NCBI GenBank assembly: GCA_900543215.1
Contig: UQQR01000003.1
Location: 1 to 64,000, forward strand
Length of the DNA stretch: 64,000 nucleotides
Direction: 5' to 3'
Source: an uncultured Oscillospiraceae bacterium
GTDB taxonomy: Bacteria > Bacillota > Clostridia > Oscillospirales > Acutalibacteraceae
The notes under the pieces were generated by a model. That model was not told where the DNA came from. It saw only the letters and a list, made by a program, of their open reading frames with translations, and made no database searches. Of the stretch, positions 24,383 through 32,662 are shown piece after piece (positions within the stretch are counted from its first letter, which is position 1; each line of letters opens with the position of its first letter). The translations under genes and the position numbers were made by a program.

Positions 24383-24422
24383 ACGCTGTTTTAGGGGTAT
24401 TCCTTAAAACAGCGTGTTTATT
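24383..24422. terminator. Terminator after the lysis cassette
   Basis: ACGCTGTTTTA (24383-24393) and TAAAACAGCGT (24405-24415) form an 11-bp stem followed by GTTTATTATT. It lies 80 bases past the holin and 16 bases before the stop of the convergent small gene, and may serve both. Confidence 0.75.
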
Positions 24423-24437
24423 ATTGTACACCGTTTC

Positions 24438-24665
24438 TTAATATCTTGGCGGTACAGAAAACAACCATAGAAACATAATCTTCTTTTCCTTAGCTTTCGC
24501 TATTCTGTTTTGAATTTCCGTTTCTGTCATAGGTATAGCCTTGCTGATTTCTTCGATTAAATCAAAGTTATCAATCATAAAGGTGACTGCCTTTATTGCC
24601 TTGCTCGGCAATTTTGGGATTTGTTCTGCAAGATAAAGTATTTTATCCTCTTTTGTTTTTTCCAT
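24438..24665 (-). CDS. Small hypothetical protein beside XRE repressor
   Basis: A 75-residue charged protein (MEKTKEDKILYLAEQIPKL ...), mostly alpha-helical, with no signal or membrane helix and no recognised domain. GGAGGAAATTTT before the ATG supports expression. It is divergent from the small XRE gene at 24867 and shares its 200-base regulatory gap, so it is probably controlled by that repressor. Similar short helical proteins next to XRE genes occur in phage-derived and plasmid modules. Confidence 0.65.
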   Translation of the reverse strand: MEKTKEDKILYLAEQIPKLPSKAIKAVTFMIDNFDLIEEISKAIPMTETEIQNRIAKAKEKKIMFLWLFSVPPRY

Positions 24666-24787
24666 AAAATTTCCTCCGTCAAACTGTGTTTGGAATTTAG
24701 AGCAACACTTTGTTTTTGATTTCCTTAGTGCTATGGCTAATTAATTATTTTTTTTAATACTCTAAAACCATAAAATGATAAATTTCT

Positions 24788-24850
24788 TATCTTTAACACA
24801 ATTATAGCGACAAAATATGTTAAAGTCGAGTAAAAATCCTATCTTTAACA
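24788..24850. promoter_or_regulatory. Operator array for the small XRE repressor
   Basis: TATCTTTAACA occurs at 24788-24798 and again at 24840-24850, and the inverted half-site TGTTAAAG lies at 24818-24825. CTTTAACA (24791-24798) and TGTTAAAG make a perfect 8-bp inverted repeat with a 19-base spacer. Three identical half-sites in one divergent gap, close to the XRE start, suggest autoregulation with cooperative binding. The rest of 24666-24866 is AT-rich, with no gene seen. Confidence 0.65.
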
Positions 24851-24866
24851 TAAAAAAGGTACAGTT

Positions 24867-25109
24867 ATGAAAATTTATAATTTTAATGGCAAAAATAACA
24901 TTTGCGGAGAAAGAGTACACGAAGCGCGTTGTAAATTAAGGCTTACACAAAGTGATTTAGCCGCAAAGCTTCAAATAAGAGGTGTTTCCATAGAGCGTGA
25001 CGGCATATCAAGAATTGAAATCGGAACTCGCTTTGTAGCAGACTATGAATTAAGAGAACTAGCAAAAATTTTAAATGTCACTCTTGAATGGTTGCTTGGC
25101 GTTAATTAA
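24867..25109 (+). CDS. Small XRE-family regulator
   Basis: An 80-residue single-domain repressor-type protein: GERVHEARCKLRLTQSDLAAKL starts the HTH, GISRIEIGTRFVADYELREL holds the recognition helix, and LAKILNVTLEWLLGVN ends it. An insertion of a few residues (QIRGVSIERD) separates helices 2 and 3, as in a known Firmicutes subgroup. It has no effector domain. The ribosome site is weak (AAAAAGGTACAGTT). Confidence 0.85.
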   Translation: MKIYNFNGKNNICGERVHEARCKLRLTQSDLAAKLQIRGVSIERDGISRIEIGTRFVADYELRELAKILNVTLEWLLGVN

Positions 25110-25116
25110 ATAACAA

Positions 25117-25147
25117 AAGCCTTGCCGTATGGCAAGGCTTGATTTTT
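25117..25147 (+). terminator. Terminator of the small XRE gene
   Basis: AAGCCTTGCC-GTAT-GGCAAGGCTT followed by GATTTTT, 8 bases past the stop. Confidence 0.9.
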
Positions 25148-25190
25148 AATGTATTGAGAAAATATTTTATATACACTCTTACAAAAGATT

Positions 25191-25240
25191 TGTGCAAGGG
25201 GTTTCAAAAGGGGTTTTACCCCTTTGCCATTGGGCAAGCA
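25191..25240. repeat. Dispersed intergenic repeat, copy 2
   Basis: Fifty bases nearly identical to 16409-16460 (one substitution, 2-base deletion). The right boundary is shared at GGGCAAGCA; beyond it the copies differ. A related TGCTTGCC motif occurs in inverse orientation about 40 bases further on. Confidence 0.85.
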
Positions 25241-25545
25241 GGAAATAGGGATTGTAACTTACGGCTGTGCTATTCCCTGCTTGCCGTAGGGGGTCTTAGG
25301 GGACCCACCCTCGGTCTCCTAATGTTCTTTGCATCCTTTCTTTCAATAAAGAAAGGATGTGCCTGCACGGCATGAGTGCAGCAGACCAAAGCAAAGTAAA
25401 AAGCCATAAACCGGCGTTAGCCGAGCAATAGCTTTTTATATGCAAAAACAAACTCAGCTAATCAAAAAACTACAAACCTGCTTTAGCAGAGAAGTAAACG
25501 AATTACCTAACAAGTGCAACAGAATTTGCTTTGCTATACGCACCT
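25241..25545. other. Gene-free, hairpin-rich intergenic region
   Basis: No gene is supportable here. The segment is packed with inverted repeats: GGGTC/GACCC near 25290, a perfect 12-bp stem CATCCTTTCTTT-CAAT-AAAGAAAGGATG at 25332-25359, and nested TAAAAAGC...GCTTTTTA around CGGC-GTTA-GCCG at 25396-25437. The last may serve as a terminator, because the gltD gene ends on the minus strand about 110 bases to the right. The whole has the look of a non-autonomous repeat element rather than unique spacer. Confidence 0.55.
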
Positions 25546-27030
25546 CTACACCAAATTGGTGTACCCCATTAAATATTCGTCAATTTCTTTGGCGGCGGCT
25601 CTGCCCTCGGCTATCGCCCATACCACAAGCGACTGCCCCCTGTGGCTGTCCCCTGCCGTGAAAAGCTTATCAACGCTTGTTTTGTAAGAACCGTCCTGTG
25701 TTTTAATATTGCTTCTTTCGTTAGTTTCCGCACCGAACGCCTCGGAAATATAAGGCTTGGGTCCCAAAAATCCTGCGGCTATAAGCAAAAGTCCGCAATC
25801 AAGGGTTTTCTCACTGCCCTTTATTTCGGTCATAACGGTTCTGCCGCTCTTTTTATCCTTTTCGGGTTTAAGCTCTACGGTCACAACAGCTTTTATGTTG
25901 CCGTTTTCATCCGAAACAAAGGATTTGACGGTGGTGCAATAGACTCTCGGATCTTTGCCGAAGACGGCTATCGCCTCCTCCTGACCGTAATCGGTCTTGC
26001 ATACCCTCGGGTACTGCGGCCACGGGTTGGCGGCAGTTCTGCTGTCCGGCAATTTCGGCATCATTTCAAGCTGAGTTACCGATTTACAGCCGTGGCGTAT
26101 GCAGGTGCCTACGCAGTCGTTACCCGTATCGCCGCCACCGACTATTATTACATCCTTATCCTTGGCGGAAATAAATCCGTCCTTTAATCCGTTGTCAAGC
26201 AGCGCCTTTGTGGTGGATTTCAGAAAATCAACGGCAAAGTAAACGCCCTTTACATCACGGTTTTCAACCTTTAAATCACGGGGGTTGCCTGCACCGCAGC
26301 AGATTACGACTGCGTCATATGTTTTTAAAAGCTCGTCGGCACTTATGTCCTTTCCGACATTAACGCCTGTCAGAAATTCTATTCCCTCCGCTTTCATAAG
26401 GCTTACACGCCTGTCGACAACCGATTTTTCAAGTTTCATATTGGGTATACCGTACATCAAAAGTCCGCCTATGCGGTTGTCCTTTTCGTATACGGTAACG
26501 CTGTGACCCCTGCCGTTAAGGCGTTGGGCGCAGGCAAGACCCGACGGTCCCGAGCCTATCACCGCAACCCTCTTGCCTGTGCGTACCTCGGGCGGATGAG
26601 GCTTTACAAGACCGTTTTTATAGCCGTTTTCTATTATAGCAAGCTCGTTTTCCTTAACGGTAACAGCATCTCCGTAAAGTCCGCAGGAGCAAGCCGCCTC
26701 GCAGAGCGCGGGACATACTCTTCCGGTAAATTCCGGAAAGCTTGCGGTCTTTGTCAGGCGTGCCAGCGCATATTCCCAATTTCCGTTGAATATTTCGTCG
26801 TTCCACTCCGGAATAAGGTTATGCAGCGGACAGCCCGACACCATTCCGCCGAGCTTCATTGCGGATTGGCAAAACGGAATTCCGCAGTTCATACATCTTG
26901 CGCCCTGCTGTTCTCTTGCCGCCTTTTGCATAGGGGAATGAAACTCGTTGAAATTTTTAATTCTTTCGGCAGGCTCTGTCGATTTATTAAGCTTTCTTTC
27001 AAATTCTAAAAATCCGGTAGGTTTTCCCAT
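25546..27030 (-). CDS. gltD: Glutamate synthase (NADPH) small subunit
   Basis: GltD passes electrons from NAD(P)H to the large subunit for glutamate formation from glutamine and 2-oxoglutarate. The 494-residue product has the N-terminal Fe-S cysteines (RCMNCGIPFCQSA, GCPLHNLIPEWN, VCPALCEAACSCG), the FAD-binding VAVIGSGPSGLACAQRL, the NAD(P)H-binding VIIVGGGDTGNDCVG and the C-terminal FTAGDSHRGQSLVVWAIAEGR. GGAGGGGAATAGAA precedes the start, and gltB ends 14 bases upstream, so the two form an operon. Confidence 0.96.
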   Translation of the reverse strand: MGKPTGFLEFERKLNKSTEPAERIKNFNEFHSPMQKAAREQQGARCMNCGIPFCQSAMKLGGMVSGCPLHNLIPEWNDEIFNGNWEYALARLTKTASFPEFTGRVCPALCEAACSCGLYGDAVTVKENELAIIENGYKNGLVKPHPPEVRTGKRVAVIGSGPSGLACAQRLNGRGHSVTVYEKDNRIGGLLMYGIPNMKLEKSVVDRRVSLMKAEGIEFLTGVNVGKDISADELLKTYDAVVICCGAGNPRDLKVENRDVKGVYFAVDFLKSTTKALLDNGLKDGFISAKDKDVIIVGGGDTGNDCVGTCIRHGCKSVTQLEMMPKLPDSRTAANPWPQYPRVCKTDYGQEEAIAVFGKDPRVYCTTVKSFVSDENGNIKAVVTVELKPEKDKKSGRTVMTEIKGSEKTLDCGLLLIAAGFLGPKPYISEAFGAETNERSNIKTQDGSYKTSVDKLFTAGDSHRGQSLVVWAIAEGRAAAKEIDEYLMGYTNLV

Positions 27031-27044
27031 TTCTATTCCCCTCC

Positions 27045-30000
27045 TTATTTCTGCACCGAATAAAAGGCTTCAAGCTCTGCTTCCTCTCGGGAGAGACCCT
27101 TTTCCTCAAAACGGCTGATTTCCGCTAACATACGGCTGTAATCGTTCGGCACTATCTTTTTGAAATACGGAATATAATTACTGAAGTCGTTAAGTATCCG
27201 TCTTGCCTTAGGCGAACCGGTAGCGGCAAAATGCTTTTCTATCATAGAGCGCAGCTCTTCAATATCGTGCTTTTCCTCAACGCCGCTCATGGTAACAAGC
27301 TCTTTGTTAAGGCGCAGATAAAAATCAAAGTTTTCATCAAGCACATAAGCTATACCGCCGCTCATACCTGCCGCAAAGTTTTTGCCGGTAGGTCCTAAAA
27401 CTACCGCTCTGCCGCCCGTCATATACTCACAGCCGTGGTCGCCTGTTCCCTCGCATACGGCGCATGCGCCGGAATTTCTTACGCAGAAGCGTTCGCCTGC
27501 TATACCGTTTATGTAAGCCTCGCCCGAGGTTGCGCCGTAAAGCGCTACATTGCCTATTATAATATTTTCCTCTGCCTTAAATTTTGAGTCGGCGGGCGGA
27601 GCTACTATAAGCTTGCCGCCCGAAAGTCCCTTGCCGAAATAATCGTTGCTGTCGCCCTCAAGACGGATAGTAAGACCTTTCGGTATAAACGCGCCGAAGG
27701 ATTGACCGCCGCCGCCGTGACAGTTGATAACATAGGTATCGTCCGACAATGTATTCTTATATTTCTTGGTTATTTCCGAACCGAATATCGTACCGAGAGT
27801 ACGGTTTGTGCTTGAAACATTTATATCTATTGCCTTCGGTTTACCCGATTTTAACGCCGATTTGAACGAAGGAATAATTACCGCCTCGTCAACCGTTTTT
27901 TCAAGCTCGAAATTAAACACATTATCGGGTCTGAAGTGCTTTTCGCTTTGCGGAGCGCTCTTATCGCTGTAAAGAATTTGCGAAAGGTCTGCCATTGCCG
28001 CGCGCTTTGTTACGGTTTTCTCGCGCACCTTAATCAAATCGGTACGACCCACCAGTTCCTCAACCGTTTTAACTCCGAGCGACGCCATTATTTCACGCAG
28101 TTCCTCGGCAATATAGGTCATAAAATTCATTACATATTCGGGTTTTCCGCAAAAACGCTTTCTAAGCTCGGGATTTTGCGTGGCTATACCGCAGGGGCAG
28201 GTGTCAAGATTGCACACCCGCATCATAATACAGCCCATAGTTATAAGCGGAGCCGTTGCAAATCCGAACTCCTCCGCACCGAGAATAGCCGCAATGGCAA
28301 CATCTCTGCCGCTCATAAGCTTGCCGTCGGTCTCAAGTATTACCCTTGAACGCAGTCCGTTGCTTATAAGGGTCTGATGCGCCTCCGCAAGACCAAGCTC
28401 CCACGGAAGTCCCGCATTGTGAATGGAGCTTTGCGGAGCCGCTCCCGTGCCGCCGTCATATCCTGAGATAAGCACGACCTGAGCGCCCGCCTTAGCAACG
28501 CCTGCCGCAATGGTGCCGACTCCTGCCTCGGAAACAAGCTTTACGGAAATTCTGGCGTCCTTATTGGCGTTTTTAAGGTCGAAAATAAGCTGGGCTAAAT
28601 CCTCGATAGAATAAATATCGTGATGCGGCGGCGGAGAGATAAGCGATACTCCGGGCGTTGAATAACGTGTCTTTGCTATCCACGGATAAACCTTTTTACC
28701 GGGCAGATGTCCGCCCTCGCCGGGCTTTGCGCCCTGCGCCATTTTAATCTGAATTTCCTTAGCGGAAACCAAGTATTCGCTTGTAACTCCGAACCTGCCC
28801 GAAGCTACCTGCTTTATGGCACTTCCCCGTTCGGTGCCGAGTCTTTCCGGTCTTTCGCCGCCCTCGCCCGAATTTGACTTTCCGCCGAGCCTGTTCATAG
28901 CTATCGCCATACATTCGTGAGCCTCCTGCGAAATAGAGCCGTATGACATAGCGCCCGTTTTAAAGCGTTTTACAATCTCGCTTACGGGTTCTACCTCCTC
29001 AAGCGGAACAGGGGTTACACCCTCCGTATTAAATTCAAGCAATCCTCTCAGCGTATGCGGTCTGCGCTCGTTATCCACCATATCGGTGTATTCCTTAAAG
29101 CGCTTATACGAGCCCTGCTGTGTAGCCTCACGCAGAGCGATAACGGTCTCGGGGCTGTACATATGGTCTTCTTTATCATTGCCCGAGCGTAGCTTATGCT
29201 CGCCGACGCTGTCAAGCGTGGTGTCTACGCCGAGTCCCAACGGATCGAACGCATGGCTGTGGCGGTACTCTACGCCCTCGTTGATCTCCTCAAGACCTAT
29301 TCCGCCGACGCGGCTTACGGTATTGGTGAAGTATTTGTCTATAACCTCTTTTTTAATGCCGACGGCCTCGAATATCTGCGACGACTGATACGACTGTATG
29401 GTTGAAATACCCATTTTTGAGGCTATTTTTACTATGCCGTGAAGGATGGCGTTGTTATAATCCCTTATTGCGGTGTGATAATCCTTGTCAAGCAACTTTC
29501 TGTCTATAAGTTCGGTAATACATTCCTCCGCAAGATACGGGTTTACCGCTCTTGCGCCGTAGCCTAAAAGGGTGGCAAAGTGGTGTACATCTCTCGGCTC
29601 TGCGCTTTCAAGTATTACTGACAGCGCGGTACGCTTTTTGGTGCGTATCAAATGCTGTTCAATAGCCGATACCGCCAAAAGCGACGGAATGGCTACATGG
29701 TTTTCATCTACGCCCCTGTCGGACAAAATAAGTATATTCGCGCCTTTTTTGTAAGCGCGATCACACTCAACAAAAAGGTGGTCAAGCGCCCGTTCAAGCG
29801 GAGTATTAGTATAGTAAAGCAGGGATACGGTTTCAACCTTGAAGCCGGGGCGGTCTATCGCCTTTATTTTCACAAGCTCCGCCGAGGTGATTATCGGGTT
29901 CGGCAACTCAAGCACGCCGCAGTTTGACGCACTTTCGCTCAGCAGGTTTCCGTCCGAGCCTACATAAACGCTCGTATCGGTAACTACCTCCTCACGGATT

Positions 30001-31565
30001 GCGTCTATCGGCGGATTTGTAACCTGCGCAAAAAGCTGTTTAAAGTAATTGAACAAAAGCTGATGCTTTTCCGAAAGCATCGCAAGCGGTATATCCGTAC
30101 CCATAGCGGCGGTGGCCTCCGCTCCGTTCTTTGCCATCGGAATTATTGCGTTGCGTATATCCTCGTATGTATATCCGAACGCCTTATAAAGTAGGTCTCT
30201 GGTTTTCGGATCGTATCGCTCAATACGGCAGTTCGGCATTTTAAGGTCACAAAGGCGTACAAGGTTCTGGTCAAGCCATTCGCCGTAGGGCTTTCTTGTA
30301 GCGTAGTACCTCTTGCACTCTTCATCCGAAATAATGCGTTTCTTTGCCGTATCAACAAGGAGCATTTTACCCGGTTCAAGGCGGCTTTTTTCAACAATAT
30401 GCTCGGCGGGTATATCAAGCACGCCTACTTCGGACGATAAAATAAGCGTGTTATCGTCGGTTATATAATACCTTGAGGGGCGCAGTCCGTTACGGTCAAG
30501 CACGGCGCCTACCGTATCGCCGTCCGAAAACAGTATTGCGGCGGGACCGTCCCACGGTTCCATCATTGTGGAATAATAATGGTAAAAATCCCTTTTTGCT
30601 CTTGTTATGGTCTTGCTGTTTCTCCACGGTTCGGGGATAGTAACCATAACCGCAAGCGGCAGGTCCATACCGTTCATCACAAGAAATTCAAGCGTGTTGT
30701 CAAGCATTGCGGAGTCAGAGCCCGCGGCGTTTACAACGGGCAGAATCTTGTCCATATCGTCGTCCATAAATTCGCTTTCCATTGTTTCCTCGCGGGCAAG
30801 CATTCTGTCGACATTTCCTCTTATTGTGTTTATCTCGCCGTTGTGAAGTATAAAGCGGTTCGGATGCGCGCGCTCCCAGCTCGGAGTTGTATTGGTGGAA
30901 AAGCGCGAGTGAACAAGCGCTATTGCGCTTTCGAACCTTTCATCCAGCAAATCAAGATAAAAGCGGCGGAGCTGACCCACAAGGAACATACCCTTATAAA
31001 CAATGGTTCTTGACGAAAGCGACGCTACATAGGTGTTATCATTGCTCTGCTCGAATACCCTGCGGATAACATACAGTTTGCGGTCGAAATCAAGACCCTT
31101 TTTAATATCCGCAGGCTTTTTAAGAAAGCACTGCATAATGTGCGGCATACAGCAAAGCGCCTTTTCACCCAAAATTTCGCTTCTGATGGGAACTTCACGC
31201 CAACCTAAGAACTCCACGCCCTCTTTGTCGGCTATTACCTCAAGCATTTTTTTAGCCTGATTTCGTTTTAATGTATCCTGCGGAAAAAAGAACATTCCCA
31301 CACCGTACTCACGCTCGCCCGGCAGCTCTATGCCTATTTCTTCGGCGGCGCTTTTAAAGAATTTGTGAGAGATCTGAACAAGTATTCCGACGCCGTCGCC
31401 GGTCTCACCCGAGGCGTCCTTACCTGCCCTGTGTTCAAGCTTTTCAACTATTGAAAGCGCATTGTCAACAACTGTGTGGCTTTTTGTTCCGTCAACCTTA
31501 ACAACGGCGCCTATACCGCAGGCGTCATGCTCAAATTGCTGTCGGTAAAGTCCCTTTTCCGTCAT
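27045..31565 (-). CDS. gltB: Glutamate synthase large subunit
   Basis: A 1506-residue GOGAT large chain. After a short propeptide, FEHDACGIGAVV carries the nucleophile Cys (residue 16) of the class II amidotransferase domain, which runs to about residue 420. The central and FMN-binding synthase domains follow (PGEGGHLPGKKVYPWIA, SGYDGGTGAAPQSS), then the 3Fe-4S cysteines CNLDTCPCGIATQ and the C-terminal GXGXG helix domain (GGGGQSFGAF, GDHGCEYMTGG). The frame is open 33 codons upstream, but the ATG at 31565 follows GGGGG and fits the family. Expression may be set by the leader hairpin described separately. Confidence 0.97.
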   Translation of the reverse strand: MTEKGLYRQQFEHDACGIGAVVKVDGTKSHTVVDNALSIVEKLEHRAGKDASGETGDGVGILVQISHKFFKSAAEEIGIELPGEREYGVGMFFFPQDTLKRNQAKKMLEVIADKEGVEFLGWREVPIRSEILGEKALCCMPHIMQCFLKKPADIKKGLDFDRKLYVIRRVFEQSNDNTYVASLSSRTIVYKGMFLVGQLRRFYLDLLDERFESAIALVHSRFSTNTTPSWERAHPNRFILHNGEINTIRGNVDRMLAREETMESEFMDDDMDKILPVVNAAGSDSAMLDNTLEFLVMNGMDLPLAVMVTIPEPWRNSKTITRAKRDFYHYYSTMMEPWDGPAAILFSDGDTVGAVLDRNGLRPSRYYITDDNTLILSSEVGVLDIPAEHIVEKSRLEPGKMLLVDTAKKRIISDEECKRYYATRKPYGEWLDQNLVRLCDLKMPNCRIERYDPKTRDLLYKAFGYTYEDIRNAIIPMAKNGAEATAAMGTDIPLAMLSEKHQLLFNYFKQLFAQVTNPPIDAIREEVVTDTSVYVGSDGNLLSESASNCGVLELPNPIITSAELVKIKAIDRPGFKVETVSLLYYTNTPLERALDHLFVECDRAYKKGANILILSDRGVDENHVAIPSLLAVSAIEQHLIRTKKRTALSVILESAEPRDVHHFATLLGYGARAVNPYLAEECITELIDRKLLDKDYHTAIRDYNNAILHGIVKIASKMGISTIQSYQSSQIFEAVGIKKEVIDKYFTNTVSRVGGIGLEEINEGVEYRHSHAFDPLGLGVDTTLDSVGEHKLRSGNDKEDHMYSPETVIALREATQQGSYKRFKEYTDMVDNERRPHTLRGLLEFNTEGVTPVPLEEVEPVSEIVKRFKTGAMSYGSISQEAHECMAIAMNRLGGKSNSGEGGERPERLGTERGSAIKQVASGRFGVTSEYLVSAKEIQIKMAQGAKPGEGGHLPGKKVYPWIAKTRYSTPGVSLISPPPHHDIYSIEDLAQLIFDLKNANKDARISVKLVSEAGVGTIAAGVAKAGAQVVLISGYDGGTGAAPQSSIHNAGLPWELGLAEAHQTLISNGLRSRVILETDGKLMSGRDVAIAAILGAEEFGFATAPLITMGCIMMRVCNLDTCPCGIATQNPELRKRFCGKPEYVMNFMTYIAEELREIMASLGVKTVEELVGRTDLIKVREKTVTKRAAMADLSQILYSDKSAPQSEKHFRPDNVFNFELEKTVDEAVIIPSFKSALKSGKPKAIDINVSSTNRTLGTIFGSEITKKYKNTLSDDTYVINCHGGGGQSFGAFIPKGLTIRLEGDSNDYFGKGLSGGKLIVAPPADSKFKAEENIIIGNVALYGATSGEAYINGIAGERFCVRNSGACAVCEGTGDHGCEYMTGGRAVVLGPTGKNFAAGMSGGIAYVLDENFDFYLRLNKELVTMSGVEEKHDIEELRSMIEKHFAATGSPKARRILNDFSNYIPYFKKIVPNDYSRMLAEISRFEEKGLSREEAELEAFYSVQK

Positions 31566-31586
31566 ATTAATTCCCCCGTTTATTGA

Positions 31587-31633
31587 AAATAAAAAGCGCC
31601 CACCCACAGAGTATATCTCCGTAGGTGAGCGCC
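31587..31633 (-). promoter_or_regulatory. Terminator-like hairpin in the gltB leader
   Basis: On the minus strand GGCGCTCACCTACGGAG pairs with CTCTGTGGGTGGGCGC around ATATA, then TTTTTATTTT follows. It lies between the only good promoter (31655-31683) and the gltB start, about 20 bases before the GGGGG ribosome site. It could end readthrough from the upstream SPFH gene, but it would also stop transcripts from that promoter unless relieved, so attenuation of gltBD is likely. No anti-terminator is evident by eye. Confidence 0.65.
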
Positions 31634-31654
31634 ATTGCTCTTTAAACTCTATAC

Positions 31655-31683
31655 AGTATAGCACATAATAATTCTTTTGTCAA
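31655..31683 (-). promoter_or_regulatory. Consensus sigma-A promoter of gltBD
   Basis: Minus strand TTGACA (31678-31683), 17-base spacer, TATACT (31655-31660) preceded by TGTGC. The predicted start point is around 31648, which puts the terminator-like hairpin into the 5' leader. Confidence 0.8.
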
Positions 31684-31689
31684 ATACTT

Positions 31690-32640
31690 TTAATCGTCGC
31701 AGCATTCGTCCTTTTTAGGCGGTGCTACGGGCTTCGGTGCCTCATTCGTCACATTGCCTATACCGGTAGTCTCGCTGAAAACGGTGTTTTTTGTTACCAT
31801 ATTAACAGCGTCGGTCGGAATAATAAGCTTAGCCGCCGTGCCGTTTGAAATTTCGGCAAGGGTTTCAAGCCTTTTAATTTCAAGCACCGCCGCGTCAGCT
31901 GCCGCTTCTTTTATCGCGCGGATACCGTCCGCTTCAGCCTTTTTATTAAGGAATACAGCTCTTGCCTCACCCTCGGCTCTTGCAATGCGCGCGTCACGCT
32001 CGCCCTCGGCTGCCAGTATCATAGCCTGCTTGTCGCCCTCGGCTCTGGTAATTGCCGCCGCCTTATGACCCTCCGCCTGCAAAAGCGTTTCTCTGCGTTC
32101 ACGCTCCGCTTTCATCTGCTTTTCCATTGCATTCTGAATTTCGTCGGGCGGAATAATGTTCTTAAGCTCAACTCGGTTTACCTTCATACCCCATTTATCG
32201 GTCGCCTCGTCGAGTATGGCTGTCATTTTTGCGTTAATGGTATCTCTCGAGGTAAGCGTACCGTCAAGCTCAAGCTCGCCTACAAGGTTACGCAGGGTAG
32301 TAGCGGTAAGATTTTGCAAAGCGTTTATCGGACTTACAACGCCGTAGGTATAAAGTTTTGCGTCGTAAATTCTGAAATAAACCACCGTGTCTATCTGCAT
32401 TGTAACATTATCTTTTGTTATAACAGGCTGAGGCGGTGAATCAAGCACCTGCTCTTTAAGGGTTATTTTTTTGGCAATACGCTCTAAGACAGGAATTTTA
32501 ACATGTAATCCCGCTCCCCAAGTTACCTTGTATCTACCCAAAAACTCAATAACATATTCCGTTGCCTGAGGAACTATCCTTACATTTGCGAAAAAGAGAA
32601 TTACCAGCAGTGCAATCAACACGATAATAACATACTCCAC
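31690..32640 (-). CDS. SPFH/Band 7 (slipin, QmcA-like) membrane protein
   Basis: A 316-residue stomatin-family protein. One N-terminal hydrophobic segment (residues 2-20, YVIIVLIALLVILFFANV) anchors it; the Band 7 domain follows (VPQATEYVIEFLGRYKVTW ... VELKNIIPPDEIQNAMEKQM, to about 190), then a charged coiled coil with AEGDKQAMILAAEGER-type repeats, and a tail ending PKKDECCDD. Such proteins form membrane rings that organise microdomains or regulate proteases. A GTG start follows GGAGGTATTTTT. It is 22 bases after the upstream unknown gene, so the two are probably co-transcribed. Confidence 0.88.
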   Translation of the reverse strand: MEYVIIVLIALLVILFFANVRIVPQATEYVIEFLGRYKVTWGAGLHVKIPVLERIAKKITLKEQVLDSPPQPVITKDNVTMQIDTVVYFRIYDAKLYTYGVVSPINALQNLTATTLRNLVGELELDGTLTSRDTINAKMTAILDEATDKWGMKVNRVELKNIIPPDEIQNAMEKQMKAERERRETLLQAEGHKAAAITRAEGDKQAMILAAEGERDARIARAEGEARAVFLNKKAEADGIRAIKEAAADAAVLEIKRLETLAEISNGTAAKLIIPTDAVNMVTKNTVFSETTGIGNVTNEAPKPVAPPKKDECCDD

Positions 32641-32662
32641 AAAAATACCTCCGGATATATTT

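Noticed and set aside
23985..24431. 148-codon antisense frame with hydrophobic stretches opposite the endolysin end and holin
   Set aside because: The sense genes are convincing and the antisense frame only mirrors the hydrophobic holin codons; its start overlaps a terminator.
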